Below, piece by piece: positions 44,699 to 54,075 of a DNA stretch of 64,000 nucleotides. Source of the DNA: CANIGN01 sp964538275. GTDB taxonomy: Bacteria; Bdellovibrionota; UBA2428. The translations under genes were made by a program, and so were the position numbers. The notes under the pieces were generated by a model. The model was not told where the DNA came from. It saw nothing but the letters and a program-made list of their open reading frames with translations, and ran no database searches. Positions within the stretch are counted from its first letter, which is position 1; each line of letters starts with the position of its first letter. Where the stretch lies: positions 43,416-107,415 of the forward strand of contig CAZIFW010000002.1 of NCBI GenBank assembly GCA_964538275.1. The letters run 5' to 3'.

Positions 44699-45658
44699 AT
44701 GGCAAATATTCTTCCCACTTCTAGCGATGAGTGGATGAAAAAAGTTCTTGAACTCTTTCAATCTGGAGAGCCCGTAGCTCTACCTACAGAGACCGTTTAT
44801 GGTCTTGCCGCTCCTGTAGATAATGAAACTGCCATAGGACGTATATATGAAATCAAAGATCGTCCACGCTTTAATCCATTAATTGTTCATGTAAATGAAG
44901 ATTGGGATTTGTCTCTTTGGGCACAACTGAGTGATATAGAAATCAAACTCATAAAAGCTTTTTGGCCTGGGCCTTTAAGTTTACTTGTGACTAAAAATAA
45001 TATTTCGGATCTTGTAACAGCAGGTTCCGAAAAAGTAGTTTTGCGCGCTCCTGCTCATCCTATTTTTAGAAAAGTATTAGAAGCGTGTAAGAAGCCGCTA
45101 GTAGCACCCAGTGCAAATAGCTCCACGCGTCTCTCTCCCACCAGTGCAGAAGCCGTCGCTGAGGATTTAGCTTCGAGACTTAAGGCTGTTGTAGATGGAG
45201 GAGCCTGCGAGTGGGGAGTGGAAAGTACCATTGTAGAAGTGCAAAATGGAGCATTGGTCATTCTAAGAGAAGGGGCTCTATCAAGAGAGCACTTAGAAGA
45301 AAAAGGTTTTAAAGTATTATCTGGGGTTTCAAATCATGTAACCCCTGGTTCACAGCTAAAGCACTATTCTCCTCAGATTCCTCTCTTCTTGCATAACTCC
45401 GTTGAAGACTGGCAAAAACATGCGACAAAAAATTCTCTTTTTTTAAAGGTCTTGGCGTCTGATGGGCCAGAGCATATTCAGGGAGCACTTGTGCAAACTT
45501 TAGCTCCAGACAATGACTACAAAACTGCCGCTGCACAGCTTTTTGCTTTCTTAAGATCTGCTCAGACACAGTACAAAGAAATTCATGTATTAAAAACGCA
45601 GGACATTTCTTTGGGACGTGCAATCAACGATCGTTTACTTCGAGCCAGTCAGCGCTAG
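44699..45658 (+). CDS. L-threonylcarbamoyladenylate synthase (Sua5/YwlC)
   Basis: Makes threonylcarbamoyl-AMP for t6A37 in tRNA. YrdC domain (about 1-200) with LPTETVYGLAAP and KDRPRFNPLIVH, and a C-terminal Sua5 domain (to 319), so this is the longer Sua5 type rather than TsaC. Seven bases after the lipoprotein gene, nine before the DinB gene. Confidence 0.93.
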   Translation: MANILPTSSDEWMKKVLELFQSGEPVALPTETVYGLAAPVDNETAIGRIYEIKDRPRFNPLIVHVNEDWDLSLWAQLSDIEIKLIKAFWPGPLSLLVTKNNISDLVTAGSEKVVLRAPAHPIFRKVLEACKKPLVAPSANSSTRLSPTSAEAVAEDLASRLKAVVDGGACEWGVESTIVEVQNGALVILREGALSREHLEEKGFKVLSGVSNHVTPGSQLKHYSPQIPLFLHNSVEDWQKHATKNSLFLKVLASDGPEHIQGALVQTLAPDNDYKTAAAQLFAFLRSAQTQYKEIHVLKTQDISLGRAINDRLLRASQR

Positions 45659-45667
45659 AATCAATTC

Positions 45668-46243
45668 ATGTCTGAAATAAAATTAGAGGCTCCTGGAAAT
45701 GGCTTACCCTTTTTAGATTCAATTTTAATGAAGCTATTCGTGGGACCCTTTGTTTCAAAGCGAGATAGTGCTGAGAAAAATTGGAAACGCTTTGATTCTC
45801 TCAATAAAAAAATTCTTTTAGCTATAAAAGATGTTCCTCTAGAGAACATGCACAAAAAAGTTTTAGTGCCAAAATTAAAAGCTATCGAAGACAGTTCTCG
45901 CTATTGGTCTCTTGCAGATACACTCGAACATATTGAACTTGTGGGGGATAAAATTTCTTTTGCTATTGAGTTGTTGTGTAAAAAAGAAGTGCCACAAGTT
46001 GTTGTGAATATCGCAGATTATAAACCTGTAGGAAAATACGCAGGAGTTGATCCTCGCCCAGCCTTTGCCGCGTTTAACGAAAGAACTCAAGCTAAGCTGA
46101 GGTCTCAAAATATTACTTTGAATCCGCCTTTATACTATCATCCTTGGCTTGGTAACTTGTCTGCTTTGCAGTGGTTGTGGTTGATGTCTGGTCATAGTGG
46201 CATTCACTACAATCAGATCAAACATATACTTAAAGGCCTTTAA
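45668..46243 (+). CDS. DinB-like four-helix protein
   Basis: 191 residues. WSLADTLEHIELV (His near 83) and HSGIHYNQIKHI near the C-terminus give the three-His metal site typical of the DinB/YfiT superfamily, here of the DinB_2 kind. Such proteins are often thiol-dependent S-transferases or metal-binding hydrolases; the substrate is unknown. Last gene of the xseB operon, followed by a strong terminator. Confidence 0.75.
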   Translation: MSEIKLEAPGNGLPFLDSILMKLFVGPFVSKRDSAEKNWKRFDSLNKKILLAIKDVPLENMHKKVLVPKLKAIEDSSRYWSLADTLEHIELVGDKISFAIELLCKKEVPQVVVNIADYKPVGKYAGVDPRPAFAAFNERTQAKLRSQNITLNPPLYYHPWLGNLSALQWLWLMSGHSGIHYNQIKHILKGL

Positions 46244-46249
46244 AAACTA

Positions 46250-46284
46250 AAAAGCGCACAGTGAAAATATCACTGTGCGCTTTT
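46250..46284. terminator. Bidirectional terminator
   Basis: Perfect 15-bp stem (46250-46264 with 46270-46284) and a 5-base loop, bounded by A-rich and T-rich ends on both strands, between the convergent DinB-like and POT genes. Confidence 0.92.
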
Positions 46285-46305
46285 AAAATTAACGATTGGA
46301 ACTAC

Positions 46306-47673
46306 TTACGCTTTTACGTCTTCCATGTAGTTCTGCTCTTTGTAGAAGAGACAGAAAATTGTGAAGATAATAGAAACTACAAACATAATAACTGTGAACT
46401 GCCAGAAGTAAGCAGTTGATGCAGTTTCAGAAAATTGCATTTTTGTGAACACAGAAGTCAGCATGTTTCCAAAGAACGTCGTGAGAAGCCATATGCTCAT
46501 AATGGTAGATTTCATAGATCGTGGAGCTTGTGTGTAAGCAAACTCAAGACCCGTGATAGAAATCATAATCTCAGCCATAGTGATAATAAGGTAGGGCATG
46601 CCTTGCCATCCGATAGAAAGCTGTTCTCCACCCTCAATCCAACTTTGAATAAGAGCAACTGATGCAAATGCAACAGCACCCATGAACATGCCCACTGACA
46701 TTCTTCGGAGTGGAGTCATCCTAATTCCGAGTTTTTCAATGCTTGGGTAAATAACAAAAGTGAAAATTGGAATAAGGATCATTACAAGAATGGGATTGAT
46801 AGCTTGCATCTGAGAAGGAAGAACGGGAATGCTGCCAATGGAAGGAATCATTTTTTCAGCTTGGATAATCCAAGTAGATCCACTTTGGTCAAAGAGAGCC
46901 CAGAATACAGATACCCAAAAATAAATGAGCATGAGCTTGAACACAGCAATACTGCCTTCAACATCTTTAACAGGGTGTTTCTTCTTGGCAGTTTCTATAT
47001 AACCCTTACCGTTGAAGAGACCCGCTACACCGTCTTTAACAATTTTAGTAAAGCTGTGCGCGTTGGGGCCGGTTGGAGGAACGTGAACGTATTGATGGCG
47101 ACCCATCCAGAAAATAAAAGTTGCAATCAACATCAAAACACCTGGAATACCAAATGCAATTTGAGGTCCATAATGTTGTAGAGTCCAGGGAGTGATGATG
47201 GACGAGAAAAATCCACCAAAGTTAATCATCCAGTAAAAGAGGTTGAAAACTTTAGAAAGCAAGGCTTCTTGACCGGCTTTAAACTGATCGCCCACGTGAG
47301 CAGATACGCAGGGCTTAATACCTCCCGCGCCAAGAGCAATAAAGCCTAGGCCCCAGTAAAGACCCGTTTTACTTTCAAAGAGAGCCAAGATGAGGTGGCC
47401 TATGCAATAAACAAGTGAGAGCATCATGATGGTTTTGTATTTTCCAAACCAACGATCAGATAAGTAGGCTCCAAGTAAAGGGAGCAAATAAACAGCGGCT
47501 GAGAAGTTATGATAAGCACTTACAGCTTCTGCCTCAGGAATAACAAGATACTTGATCATGAAAACCGTAAGAATGGTTCTCATGCCGTAGTAACTAAAAC
47601 GTTCTGCAGCTTCGTTACCTACAATGTATTTAATTTGGGGAGGGTATTTATTGAGATTTTCTGCTTTTGCCAT
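46306..47673 (-). CDS. POT-family proton-coupled peptide transporter
   Basis: A 455-residue MFS protein with about 12 helices. The first helix has EAAERFSYYGMR (ExxERFxYY, the proton and peptide binding motif of POT transporters), and GAGGIKPCVSAHVGDQF is the second family signature. Imports di- and tripeptides. It follows the Ppx/GppA gene by 59 bases on the same strand. It ends at the bidirectional terminator. Confidence 0.93.
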   Translation of the reverse strand: MAKAENLNKYPPQIKYIVGNEAAERFSYYGMRTILTVFMIKYLVIPEAEAVSAYHNFSAAVYLLPLLGAYLSDRWFGKYKTIMMLSLVYCIGHLILALFESKTGLYWGLGFIALGAGGIKPCVSAHVGDQFKAGQEALLSKVFNLFYWMINFGGFFSSIITPWTLQHYGPQIAFGIPGVLMLIATFIFWMGRHQYVHVPPTGPNAHSFTKIVKDGVAGLFNGKGYIETAKKKHPVKDVEGSIAVFKLMLIYFWVSVFWALFDQSGSTWIIQAEKMIPSIGSIPVLPSQMQAINPILVMILIPIFTFVIYPSIEKLGIRMTPLRRMSVGMFMGAVAFASVALIQSWIEGGEQLSIGWQGMPYLIITMAEIMISITGLEFAYTQAPRSMKSTIMSIWLLTTFFGNMLTSVFTKMQFSETASTAYFWQFTVIMFVVSIIFTIFCLFYKEQNYMEDVKA

Positions 47674-47732
47674 AATGGGGAAGTGTTGAAACTCCTAGAT
47701 TTTAAAGGCTTTGTCAGCAAAAAAGAAGGCTA

Positions 47733-48665
47733 TTAGGACTTGGCTTGCAGCAACTGAGTTGCGAGGCCGTGCCGTAATCCACGTACAGTGGATATACCGC
47801 TCTCTTGTCCCATGTATTTCATGATTTGAGTGAGGACCATGATTCCAAAGGGCAAGATGTCGGCTCGATCTTCCTTAAGATTAGGAATTTGCGCTCTTTG
47901 TTTTTCATCAAGCTTTCTTAGCTCATTGGCAAAATTTTCTAAGTCTTTGCGCTGAAAATGATAACAAGAAGTTTTAAAGGGCTTGAGACCAAGAGCTGCA
48001 GTGGCCATTACAATTGTACCTCCAACTGCAATGAAATGTTTGCGATCTGTACTTTGCTTTTTTAAGTCTGCCGGGATTTCTTTTTCAAGTATAGACCATA
48101 CGTGCTCTTGAGCGCGTTTCCAGTCGCTATCTGTAGTGGCTGTGCCCCCAAGTTCAAGGGCATTGTGAGTTTTTAGAGCGCCTAGACTTGTGGAGACTAA
48201 GAGTGAAGTGGGTTTAGAAAATCCAATTTCCGTAGAGGCCCCACCCAAATCTGCAAAGAGGCAGTCTTCTTCGGGGGTATTGTCTGGCCGTGCACTCATT
48301 GCTCCCACTAAAGCTATTTGTGCTTCTTGAATTCCACTAATGATTTGTACGGGAATTGAGAAAAGTTCTTGAATTTGTTGAGCAACTAAAGCGCCATTGC
48401 TGGCTTCCCTCATAGCTGCCGTGGCTACAATTTGTATATTCTTTACTCCAAGTTCCTCAACTTTTGCTTTAAAACGTGTGAGAGCTTTGAGAGTTGCATC
48501 GATAGATTCTTGACTGATTTGACCTGTTTGCGGGAGGCCTCGAGCTAGGGAGGAGGTCTCTGCATCGAGATGAATTTCTTCAAGGCTACCTTGTTGCATT
48601 TTAGCGACAAGAATCTTCACAGAGTTACTTCCAATATCGACGACAGCAATCACGCTGAGTAGCAT
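47733..48665 (-). CDS. Ppx/GppA-family phosphatase
   Basis: Hydrolyses polyphosphate ends or pppGpp. An actin-like ATPase fold: VVDIGSNSVKILV at about 8-20, ATAAMREASNG and LFADLGGASTEIGF (phosphate loop). 310 residues, so only the catalytic N-terminal domains; the HD-like C-terminal part of E. coli Ppx is absent. I start at the ATG at 48665, which has GAGG upstream; an ATG at 48674 is in frame. Only 18 bases separate it from the divergent glmU start. Confidence 0.9.
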   Translation of the reverse strand: MLLSVIAVVDIGSNSVKILVAKMQQGSLEEIHLDAETSSLARGLPQTGQISQESIDATLKALTRFKAKVEELGVKNIQIVATAAMREASNGALVAQQIQELFSIPVQIISGIQEAQIALVGAMSARPDNTPEEDCLFADLGGASTEIGFSKPTSLLVSTSLGALKTHNALELGGTATTDSDWKRAQEHVWSILEKEIPADLKKQSTDRKHFIAVGGTIVMATAALGLKPFKTSCYHFQRKDLENFANELRKLDEKQRAQIPNLKEDRADILPFGIMVLTQIMKYMGQESGISTVRGLRHGLATQLLQAKS

Positions 48666-48683
48666 AAACCTCATGGAGAAAAG

Positions 48684-50111
48684 ATGCTAGGAATTTTACT
48701 TGCTGCGGGTCGTGGAACTCGGATGAAATCCGATATGCCAAAGGTGCTTTTTACAGTGAATGATGAACCCATGGCTTTTGCACCTTTTCAACAATTGCTT
48801 GCTATGTGCAACACAGTTGCTGTTGTTATTGGATATGGCGGCTCGGATGTAAAAGCTTCTTTGCTTTCTAGGGCATCTGAAGTGACGGGTATGAAAGCCG
48901 AAGAAAAAACAATCTTTTTTACTCAGCAGGAACTTAAAGGAACTGCGGACGCTGTAAAAACAGCACTTGAAGGATTAGAGCGCGGTGGGCATAAAATTTC
49001 TGGTGACGAAGAAGTTGTTATCTTAAATGGAGATTTGCCCCTTATCCGCAAAGAAACTCTTGAGAATTTTTTAAAGCAAGCGAGAGCCGCTAAAATAGAC
49101 TCTGCTTGTCTTAGTTTTGGAACCAACAATCCTACAGGATTTGGAAGAATCATTCGCGACATGCGGGGCGTATTTACCTCTATTCGCGAAGAAAAGGAAG
49201 CAACAGCTGATGAAAAGAAAATTCGTGAAGTTAATAGCGGAGTCTATTACTTTAAGGCGTCAACACTTCAAACGGCACTTACAAAAGTTTCGGATAAAAA
49301 TAATCAAAATGAATTTTATTTAACAGATGCTCTAGGGGAGCAATCTGGTTTTTTAAGTGCGGCTATTCGTTGTCCCTACAAGTGGGATCTTTCAGGTGTG
49401 AACACCACCTATGAACTTTCTGTTGCAAGAAGTATTGCTCAAGCGAGATTACAAAAAACTTTGGCTGAAGAGCACGGTGTTTGTTTTGCCGATCCCTTGA
49501 GTGTTTTTGTTTCAGCACGTTGTAAGTTTGAAGGTCCTTGTAGTTTGGGTCCCAATGTTCAACTCATGGGACGCACTAAAATTGGAAAGAATGTAACCAT
49601 CACCGGATCTACTTTGATTGAAGATTCTCAAATTGGAGAAGATGTTGTGGTTGATTTCTCGACAGTGATTCGATCTTCAAAGGTTATGAAGGGGGCAAGA
49701 GTGGGGCCTTTTGCACATCTGCGCCCAGATTCTACAGTTGAAGAAGAAGCTAAAATTGGAAACTTTGTTGAGTTAAAGAAAACTCGAATTGGAAAAAAAG
49801 CAAAAGTTAGTCATCTAAGTTATCTTGGTGATGCTGATGTGGGCGAAGAAACTAATATTGGTTGCGGCACTATAACGTGTAACTTTGATGGAGCCTCCAA
49901 ACATAAAACTGTGATTGGAAAAAATGCTTTTATTGGAAGTGATACTCAGCTGATTGCTCCTATTACTGTAGGTGACGAGGCTTATGTCGCTTCTGGAACG
50001 ACTTTAACGGAAGATGTGCCTGCAGGTGCTTTGGCATTAGCACGCGCTGAATTAACCATTAAAAATGATTATGCCCGTCGTCTTTTGGCGCGTTTGAAAA
50101 TTAAAAAATAG
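48684..50111 (+). CDS. glmU: Bifunctional UDP-N-acetylglucosamine pyrophosphorylase / glucosamine-1-phosphate acetyltransferase
   Basis: Makes UDP-GlcNAc for peptidoglycan and LPS. N-terminal uridyltransferase with LLAAGRGTRMKSDMPKVLF (about 4-22), then the left-handed beta helix acetyltransferase (about 265-475) with hexapeptide repeats and NFVELKKTRIGKKAKVSHLSYLGD. Eight bases before glmS, so the two form an operon. GGAG precedes the ATG. Confidence 0.95.
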   Translation: MLGILLAAGRGTRMKSDMPKVLFTVNDEPMAFAPFQQLLAMCNTVAVVIGYGGSDVKASLLSRASEVTGMKAEEKTIFFTQQELKGTADAVKTALEGLERGGHKISGDEEVVILNGDLPLIRKETLENFLKQARAAKIDSACLSFGTNNPTGFGRIIRDMRGVFTSIREEKEATADEKKIREVNSGVYYFKASTLQTALTKVSDKNNQNEFYLTDALGEQSGFLSAAIRCPYKWDLSGVNTTYELSVARSIAQARLQKTLAEEHGVCFADPLSVFVSARCKFEGPCSLGPNVQLMGRTKIGKNVTITGSTLIEDSQIGEDVVVDFSTVIRSSKVMKGARVGPFAHLRPDSTVEEEAKIGNFVELKKTRIGKKAKVSHLSYLGDADVGEETNIGCGTITCNFDGASKHKTVIGKNAFIGSDTQLIAPITVGDEAYVASGTTLTEDVPAGALALARAELTIKNDYARRLLARLKIKK

Positions 50112-50119
50112 GGTGAAGT

Positions 50120-51994
50120 ATGTGTGGAATAGTTGGCTATGTAGGGCCTAAAAAAATTGAAGAAGTTTTAGTAGATGGTTTAGAGCGACTTGAGTACCGC
50201 GGCTATGATTCTGCGGGAGTTGCCCTCTTACCTCCTATGGGCCAAGAAGTTCTTATTCGCCGTTGTGTGGGTCGAGTTGTTAACCTTAAAGAAAGTCTTA
50301 AGGGTCTTAAAGGCACATTCACTCAAGGTATTGCACACACACGCTGGGCAACTCATGGAGTGCCTTCTGAAGTGAATGCTCACCCACATAGAGCTGGGCG
50401 AGTCTTTCTTGTTCACAACGGAATTATTGAAAACTATTTAGAAATCAAAGAAGAGTTATCTAAAGATGGCAACGTTTTTGAATCTCAAACAGATACTGAA
50501 GTTTTTGCTCACTTAATTGAACGTGAGCGTTCTAAAATATTGGCTGGAAAAGATTTTGACTCATTAGGGTATGAAGAAAAAATTCAAGTTTGTGTAAAAG
50601 CACTTAAGAGTGCGGCACATCTTGTTGAAGGGCACTATGCAGTTCTTTTAATGGTTGCTGGTCTTGAAGGTGTTTTGATGGGTGTGCAAGCAGGGGCTCC
50701 ATTGGTAACAGCCCTCGATAAAGGAGCTCTCTATGTAGCGAGCGATCTTCAAGCGATTTTAAGTTATGCAAACGAGATGACATTCTTGCCCGCTGGAAGC
50801 ATTTTTGTTGGCGATAAAAATTCAGTAAAATTTTACGATTTTGAATTAAATCCTAAACAAATTGAATCCACTCGTATTGATTGGTCGCCCGATAAAATTG
50901 CTAAAGGTGGTTTTGAGCATTTTATGCTTAAAGAAATTTTTGAACAATCCGTGGTGATGGCAGATACATTGAGTGGTCGCTTACCAACAGACGAGCATGG
51001 TTTTATTTGGGACTTTCCTAAGAAACATCAAGCACTATGGAAAAACGTAGATCGTATTTTGTTGGTTGCGTGTGGAACAGCTTATTACGCTGCCATGACG
51101 GCTAAGTATTTGTTCGAAAAATGGGCAAAGATTCCAGTCGAAGTAGATTTGGCCAGCGAGTTTAGATATCGCAGCCCGGTGATGACTCCCAACACAATTA
51201 TGGGAGTTGTATCTCAATCCGGAGAAACAGCTGACACTCTCGCAGCTCTTCGATTGGCTCTTGAACAAAACATCAGAACATTTGCAGTATGCAACGTGCC
51301 TGCTTCTTCTATTGCTCGTGAAGCCGGATTAACATACCCCACTAAAGCTGGACCAGAAATCGGTGTGGCTTCTACGAAAGCATTTACAACTCAGCTCTCA
51401 ATACTCTCTGCTTTGGCTCAAGACATTGGTCGCATGAATGGCAATCTTCCAAATTGGAGAGAGTGCGCCGAGGAAATGGCCAAGCTGCCTCATTGCGTAG
51501 AAGCCGTATTAGCTCACTCAGAAAAGTATCTTAAATTAGGTGCAAGTTTAGAGCGTTTCAAAACTCTTCTTATTGTGGGGCGTGGTGTGATGTATCCCAT
51601 TGCACTTGAAGCAGCTCTTAAAATAAAAGAAATTTCTTATCGTCATGCCGAAGGGTATGCCGCGGGAGAATTAAAACACGGTCCGATTGCATTGATCGAT
51701 AGCAATACATGCGCAATTGTTTTGAGTCCGCGCGATGAGTTGTCTGCTAAGTCTCTTTCGAACTTACAAGAAATGAAGGCGCGCAGCGGATGGATTATCG
51801 GAGTGGGTGAAGAGGGACATGAATCGTTCAAGAGTGTTTGCGATGAGTTTGTTTCACTTCCACATGTTCCCTTGGCGCTTTCTCCTATGCTCTACGTTAT
51901 TCCTATGCAGTTAATGGCTTACGGTTTAGCGAAAAAACTTGGTTGCGATATAGATAAGCCAAGAAACTTAGCTAAATCCGTAACCGTCGAGTAA
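50120..51994 (+). CDS. glmS: Glutamine-fructose-6-phosphate aminotransferase
   Basis: Makes glucosamine 6-phosphate. The N-terminal nucleophile Cys2 (MCGIVGYVG), the glutaminase domain (1-230), and two SIS domains (about 290-440 and 460-600), ending with KPRNLAKSVTVE, the typical C-terminus. Length 624 is a little long, from an insertion at about 150-165. No glmS ribozyme fits in the eight-base gap after glmU. Followed by a terminator. Confidence 0.96.
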   Translation: MCGIVGYVGPKKIEEVLVDGLERLEYRGYDSAGVALLPPMGQEVLIRRCVGRVVNLKESLKGLKGTFTQGIAHTRWATHGVPSEVNAHPHRAGRVFLVHNGIIENYLEIKEELSKDGNVFESQTDTEVFAHLIERERSKILAGKDFDSLGYEEKIQVCVKALKSAAHLVEGHYAVLLMVAGLEGVLMGVQAGAPLVTALDKGALYVASDLQAILSYANEMTFLPAGSIFVGDKNSVKFYDFELNPKQIESTRIDWSPDKIAKGGFEHFMLKEIFEQSVVMADTLSGRLPTDEHGFIWDFPKKHQALWKNVDRILLVACGTAYYAAMTAKYLFEKWAKIPVEVDLASEFRYRSPVMTPNTIMGVVSQSGETADTLAALRLALEQNIRTFAVCNVPASSIAREAGLTYPTKAGPEIGVASTKAFTTQLSILSALAQDIGRMNGNLPNWRECAEEMAKLPHCVEAVLAHSEKYLKLGASLERFKTLLIVGRGVMYPIALEAALKIKEISYRHAEGYAAGELKHGPIALIDSNTCAIVLSPRDELSAKSLSNLQEMKARSGWIIGVGEEGHESFKSVCDEFVSLPHVPLALSPMLYVIPMQLMAYGLAKKLGCDIDKPRNLAKSVTVE

Positions 51995-52004
51995 ATGTCA
52001 TTTA

Positions 52005-52043
52005 GGCGTCAGAGACCTTTTTGACTACCCTCTGGCACCTTTT
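52005..52043 (+). terminator. Terminator after glmS
   Basis: GGCGTCAGAG (52005-52014) pairs with CTCTGGCACC (52030-52039), one mismatch and one G-T pair, followed by TTTT. A weaker outer repeat TAAATGTC/GACATTTA surrounds it. Confidence 0.65.
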
Positions 52044-52052
52044 CGACATTTA

Positions 52053-53036
52053 TTAGTGGCCGTTTTTGAAGATGCCTTCAAAATGTGGAGCTAGTCCACG
52101 CAAGGCACCGCGATCTGAAATGGTACTATTGCCAGCAACAAAAATTCCTACAACTTCTCCGGATTCGTTAAGAACTGGCGATCCACTTTGTCCGGGGAGT
52201 CCGTCAAGATGCATAACGAGCAGATGTTGATTGGCTACGGATTCGTAAGCAAGGCGAGATTTTTTTTGGGTAGCATTTTCGTTAGGTGCAATTTCTGCAG
52301 GAGGACTAACGGTACCAATGGCTACACGCGAGCGATTTTTTACGGCTCCCGTATTAGCAAGTGCTCGATAATTTGAAATGCTGGCATAACCCACAGAATA
52401 AACGCGCTGATCGAGTTGGGGTTTTTTGCTGGAAATTCTTAACGCTCTTACGGCAAGATTTCTGTTGAGTTTCAGTTTTATGTAATCCGAGCAAAGTTGT
52501 CGAAGTCCATCGTCGAGTGTAACTCTTTGTGCGTGCTGTTTTTGAATAATGTTTCCATCTCCTACTGATGCGATGCTGACTTGGTCTTTGCTATCTGAAG
52601 AGTCAAAGAGCATTTCGCCGTCAGCGTTGTACAGCTCAAAGCTTAATTTTGGATTTGCTTTTCCTAGGAGTTGTTTATCGAAGACGTGTCTTGCAGACCA
52701 AAGTGTGCGCCCATCATCTGTGATAAATCCAGAGCCGTGTCCTTGATAGTTGATTTCGCAAATCGGAAGAGAGCGTTCTTTGCAGCGTTGAATTTTTTTA
52801 ATAGTCAAAGCCAGCACAAGATTTTCGCGCGGATCACTTTGAAGATAGGCATCGTAACTGGCGGCGGAAATACGTTGAGTAACTTCACCGGTAAGCACAA
52901 TTTGCAATACCGATTCTCCAGCTATTTCTATAACTCCAGGAACCTTAGTGTCTTTCACTTTAAAGAGTCCCTCTTGTGCATGAAGTGAAAATACAAAGCT
53001 GAGATTTAGAAAGTAAAAGCTCAAACGAAATTTCAT
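52053..53036 (-). CDS. Secreted trypsin-like (S1) serine protease
   Basis: 327 residues with a signal peptide (about 1-20). The catalytic triad can be placed: His117 in WSARHVFD, Asp184 in SDYIKLKL, and Ser284 in GQSGSPV. The layout is that of V8/glutamyl-endopeptidase-like S1 enzymes. Two cysteines at 85 and 93 could form a disulfide. It is probably exported to the periplasm or outside. The start is not backed by a Shine-Dalgarno. Confidence 0.87.
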   Translation of the reverse strand: MKFRLSFYFLNLSFVFSLHAQEGLFKVKDTKVPGVIEIAGESVLQIVLTGEVTQRISAASYDAYLQSDPRENLVLALTIKKIQRCKERSLPICEINYQGHGSGFITDDGRTLWSARHVFDKQLLGKANPKLSFELYNADGEMLFDSSDSKDQVSIASVGDGNIIQKQHAQRVTLDDGLRQLCSDYIKLKLNRNLAVRALRISSKKPQLDQRVYSVGYASISNYRALANTGAVKNRSRVAIGTVSPPAEIAPNENATQKKSRLAYESVANQHLLVMHLDGLPGQSGSPVLNESGEVVGIFVAGNSTISDRGALRGLAPHFEGIFKNGH

Positions 53037-53078
53037 ATATTTAGCTTATCGGAACTTTTTAAAGGGGGTTGAGTTTTC

Positions 53079-53951
53079 CTAGGTCCGTATAACTAGAAAA
53101 TAAAAGCCCAGGAGAAAAAAGACGAAGGCCATAACCAAATATTTACTCAATTTTGTTTTTCCTCGGACCACTTCAAAAACGCCGGCTAAGACAGGTGTTG
53201 CACCCGAAAGAGCTACGATTGTTGTAAGATCACCCAATTTAACGGCGCTTATCCAGAGCGACAGCGACATAAACGCTCCCAAAAAAGAAGCTAAAACTGC
53301 GAGCTTGCGTTTGTGAGGGCTGAGTTTTTTGAAATTTTCTATGAGCTGAACTTTTATGAAAGGGCCAATCAATAAAAACGCAATGAAAGCTCCTCCTGAT
53401 CTTAATGCGCAAACATTGAAGATAGAATCAGTGGGCGAAGTGCGAAACCCATAACTTGTAACTACGTTGGCGAGCCCATCTAATATGACTCCGCTAAAGG
53501 CTAAAACGAGGCCCGCAATTTCCCAGTGGCCCTCTTCTTTTAGTTTTTCGTAGCTAATGGTTATGACACAGGCCATGAAGAACACGATGGCCACTAGCTT
53601 TTCTGGGCGCAGTGCATCTCCAAAAAAGAGGTAGCACCAACATGCTACAAAGAGGGGGGCGAAGCTAAAAATCATGAGGGTGCGTGCCGATCCTAGCTTG
53701 GCAAAGGCTTCGCATAGAAAATGGTCCGCGAGGAAGAGTCCCAGAGCCCCACTTAAAACGTAGTAGGGGAGGGTTTTTAAGGCCACCTCATTGCCGAGTA
53801 TGAGGGCAAGCACTAAAAAGCAGCTAAAAGCCACGCAGAGCTTAAAGCAATTGATCCATTTCCCAGAGACTTCCTTAGAAAAGTCCGCAAATAAAGTAGA
53901 AGCAAATGAGAACACTGTGTTGGCAGAAAGTGCGAGGATTATTGAGATCAA
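53079..53951 (-). CDS. EamA/DMT-family transporter
   Basis: An integral membrane protein with about ten helices arranged as two EamA repeats (about 1-140 and 150-290): LGLFLADHFLCEAF, AFSGVILDGLANVV, SLWISAVKLGDLTTIVALSGATPVL. Drug/metabolite exporter family. The frame reaches 54104, but the early part is not hydrophobic and overlaps phnD, so I use the TTG at 53951, just before the first helix; the exact start is uncertain. Confidence 0.75.
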   Translation of the reverse strand: MISIILALSANTVFSFASTLFADFSKEVSGKWINCFKLCVAFSCFLVLALILGNEVALKTLPYYVLSGALGLFLADHFLCEAFAKLGSARTLMIFSFAPLFVACWCYLFFGDALRPEKLVAIVFFMACVITISYEKLKEEGHWEIAGLVLAFSGVILDGLANVVTSYGFRTSPTDSIFNVCALRSGGAFIAFLLIGPFIKVQLIENFKKLSPHKRKLAVLASFLGAFMSLSLWISAVKLGDLTTIVALSGATPVLAGVFEVVRGKTKLSKYLVMAFVFFLLGFYFLVIRT

Positions 53952-54038
53952 CTGAAGGCAGGAGCTTATATGGAGTATATGCCCTGCACAACGACCCAAT
54001 ATACATAAAAGTTTCTTCTGAATTAACCCTTTTTGTGT

Positions 54039-54067
54039 TTGATAAGTAGCCCTGCCCTCACTATCTC
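54039..54067 (+). promoter_or_regulatory. Possible phnD promoter
   Basis: TTGATA (54039-54044), 17-base spacer, TATCTC (54062-54067). Transcription would begin near 54074, two bases before the ATG, although an AGGG lies in front of the start codon. Confidence 0.4.
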
Positions 54068-54075
54068 CTAGGGAT

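Noticed and set aside
50102..50119. glmS ribozyme/riboswitch
   Set aside because: Only eight bases separate glmU and glmS; nothing can fit.
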